Positions 62,617 to 64,000 of a DNA stretch of 64,000 nucleotides are shown here, one piece after another (position 1 is the first letter of the stretch; every line of letters begins with the position of its first letter). Origin of the DNA: Zingiber officinale. Taxonomy: Eukaryota > Streptophyta > Magnoliopsida > Zingiberales > Zingiberaceae. The stretch is from positions 9,385,705-9,449,704 of the forward strand of contig NC_055987.1 of assembly GCF_018446385.1 (NCBI RefSeq), written 5' to 3'. The notes under the pieces are model-generated. The model had not been told where the DNA came from and ran no database searches. It was given only the letters and a program-made list of their open reading frames with translations. A program made the translations under genes and the position numbers.

Positions 62617-63107
62617 TTTATGATGTTCAAATTTATTTATAAAGTAACTGAGTCAAATCAAGGTAAGCCGAGTCTAAAATGAACCAAATGGATGAAATAA
62701 TAGTTCAAAATTGACTTACTTTCTTTTTTATGAGCCAAAGCTCTCAATTCAAACTCACTTGACCGTTTAAAATTTTTTACATTTTAAGCTTATTTATTAA
62801 GATTGATAAGATAAATTTGTTGGTTGATTTTGAAATTTTTTTTATTTATTTAGCATGTTAATAAACATTTTATTGATGAACATGATTTACAGATAATATT
62901 CATGAATGTTAAAATTTTGTTTGAGTATTAACAAGTTGAACATATGTACGTTCAAGTTTACTTATTTAGCTTAATAAGTTATTCAAGTTTGTTCATTTAA
63001 TTAATCTTGTGTATTGAACGATTTATTCATAGACATTTAGCTAATTTATATTTCTATATGCACATATGAAAATTAATTGTTGACATTATTAAATAATAAT
63101 TAATGAT

Positions 63108-63328
63108 CGACAGCAAAATATGATGACCCTCACTTAAGAGGCTCCTCCAAAACTATCCCATGTGCATTGAAAGGGAGATAAATCATAAAGGTCATTCAGT
63201 CTAGCAGAACAATCCTCTAGGGGGTCATATAGATGCTAGCGGGGCATTCCGGTACCCATCAAGATTTGACCCCTGCCTATCGGTAGCACCTCACTGCGCA
63301 GGTAACCAATTTTGGTCATATGTGGGGT
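63108..63328 (-). mobile_element. SINE-like retroposon (family 3) with a perfect 16-bp target duplication
   Basis: 221 bp flanked by AATAATAATTAATGAT at 63092-63107 and 63329-63344, a perfect match. On the minus strand the 5' part has TACCTGCGCAGTGAGGTGC and GGGGTCAAATCTTGA, which could be degenerate A and B boxes. Insertion by a LINE-type mechanism is well supported; the tRNA origin is tentative. Confidence 0.75.
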
Positions 63329-63379
63329 AATAATAATTAATGATGTTACAATATCTTAGTGCATGTCTAATAATTAATT

Positions 63380-63589
63380 GTCCTCTCGGATGGGTCTAGT
63401 GGCTAGCACATGAAATATTACCATCATGAGGTTTGGGGTTCGAATCTCGGCAAGCCGAGGTAAATGTCTTTTTTATGTGCTAGTCATTATTCCAAAGGTT
63501 AGTAGTCGCCCATGATTTACCTCCTCCGTGTTGATCCTGGGACGGATTGGCGGGAACGTTGGAGGTGAGCGTATAACCTTTTACCACCA
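63380..63589 (+). mobile_element. tRNA-derived SINE (family 4)
   Basis: 210 bp with A box (GGGTCTAGTGGCTAGCACA), B box (GGTTCGAATCTCGG) and flanks ATGTCTAATAATTAATT / ATGTCTAACAATTAATT (63363-63379 and 63590-63606; one mismatch in 17). Confidence 0.88.
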
Positions 63590-63887
63590 ATGTCTAACAA
63601 TTAATTAATATACTCTTCATTTATTGATTAGCTGACAGTTTTCTTTGTTATTCTTTCCTTCATTAGAACAAGCAGCCTTTCCTAGCCCTTTGTCCAAAAT
63701 AGACTCCACTTTAATTTTCTTTCTCAGACCAACAAGTTAAAGACAAACGCAATGGACCATCTGTCCATGTTCCAATATCATCTGCATGCAGAAGACAATA
63801 AATACAACCTTATTGTGATCATCAAGCTTTCAACAGCTTGTACCAAAAAAAAAACTTGAAAGTTTCAAAGATCTGTTCTAACTGATG

Positions 63888-63999
63888 CTAATAACTATCA
63901 GTTTGTTTAATTGATGGCTTGTTGAAGGAGAATGGAGGAGAGTAGGTTTTGATCAAGTCTCCATCAGTAAGATCAAGTACGACCTTCAGAACATTCTCC
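63888..63999 (-). CDS. Possible 3' end of a gene at the window edge
   Basis: A minus-strand frame enters from the right edge and reads 37 codons (ENVLKVVLDLTDGDLIKTYS, then PPFSFNKPSIKQTDSY) before a stop. Composition is protein-like and the region is not repetitive. I do not recognise the protein, and the piece is too short for certainty. Confidence 0.3.
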   Translation of the reverse strand, partial: ENVLKVVLDLTDGDLIKTYSPPFSFNKPSIKQTDSY

Positions 64000-64000
64000 A

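Overview
The window looks like a stretch of flowering-plant nuclear chromosome: intron-bearing plant genes set among nested plant transposable elements. The GC-rich coding exons of the amino acid permease and glucanase genes suggest a monocot. I cannot name the species.

Layout. 1-8.5 kb: a decayed badnavirus-like pararetrovirus copy on the minus strand, cut off by the left window edge and split by a gag-only copia-type LTR element with target duplication CATCC. 8.5-9.4 kb: a solo LTR. 9.8-11.5 kb: an amino acid permease gene (minus, 5 exons) with a TATA box and GA-rich leader. 12.4-13.2 kb: a second LTR of the same family. 14.9-24.8 kb: a 10-exon TruA-type tRNA pseudouridine synthase gene (minus). 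25.1-34.2 kb: the splicing factor SR45 (plus, 12 exons), divergent from the TruA gene across about 290 bp. 37.7-40.7 kb: a MIC10-type mitochondrial MICOS subunit (plus, 2 exons). 42.5-44.7 kb: a membrane-anchored GH9 endoglucanase of the KORRIGAN class (minus, 6 exons). 45.0-45.8 kb: a pathogen-related SnoaL-like protein (minus, 3 exons). 47.0-52.1 kb: a decayed Ty1/copia element with target duplication AGCAA, carrying a nested DNA transposon. 52.7-53.7 kb: an RTE-type LINE fragment split by a hAT-type element. 53.7-58.5 kb: an unclassified LTR-like repeat hit by a second gag-only element (target duplication AAATG). 58.5-64 kb: a fold-back repeat, a third solo LTR and three SINEs, with a possible gene end at the right edge.

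The host genes are housekeeping or general-purpose: RNA modification and splicing (a divergent pair), mitochondrial cristae shape, cell-wall glucan processing, stress response and amino acid uptake. They form no operon-like unit; the only likely shared control is the TruA/SR45 promoter. The points most worth a second look are the dUTPase domain inside the badnavirus-like polyprotein, the two gag-only LTR elements, the alternating CG/TG tract that replaces a pyrimidine tract at a TruA splice acceptor, the altered DAGD motif and GC-AG intron of the glucanase, the purine-rich intron of SR45, and several SINEs and hAT-type elements with clear target duplications. Exon boundaries were placed by eye from reading frame, GT-AG (or GC-AG) signals and family conservation; no search could be run.
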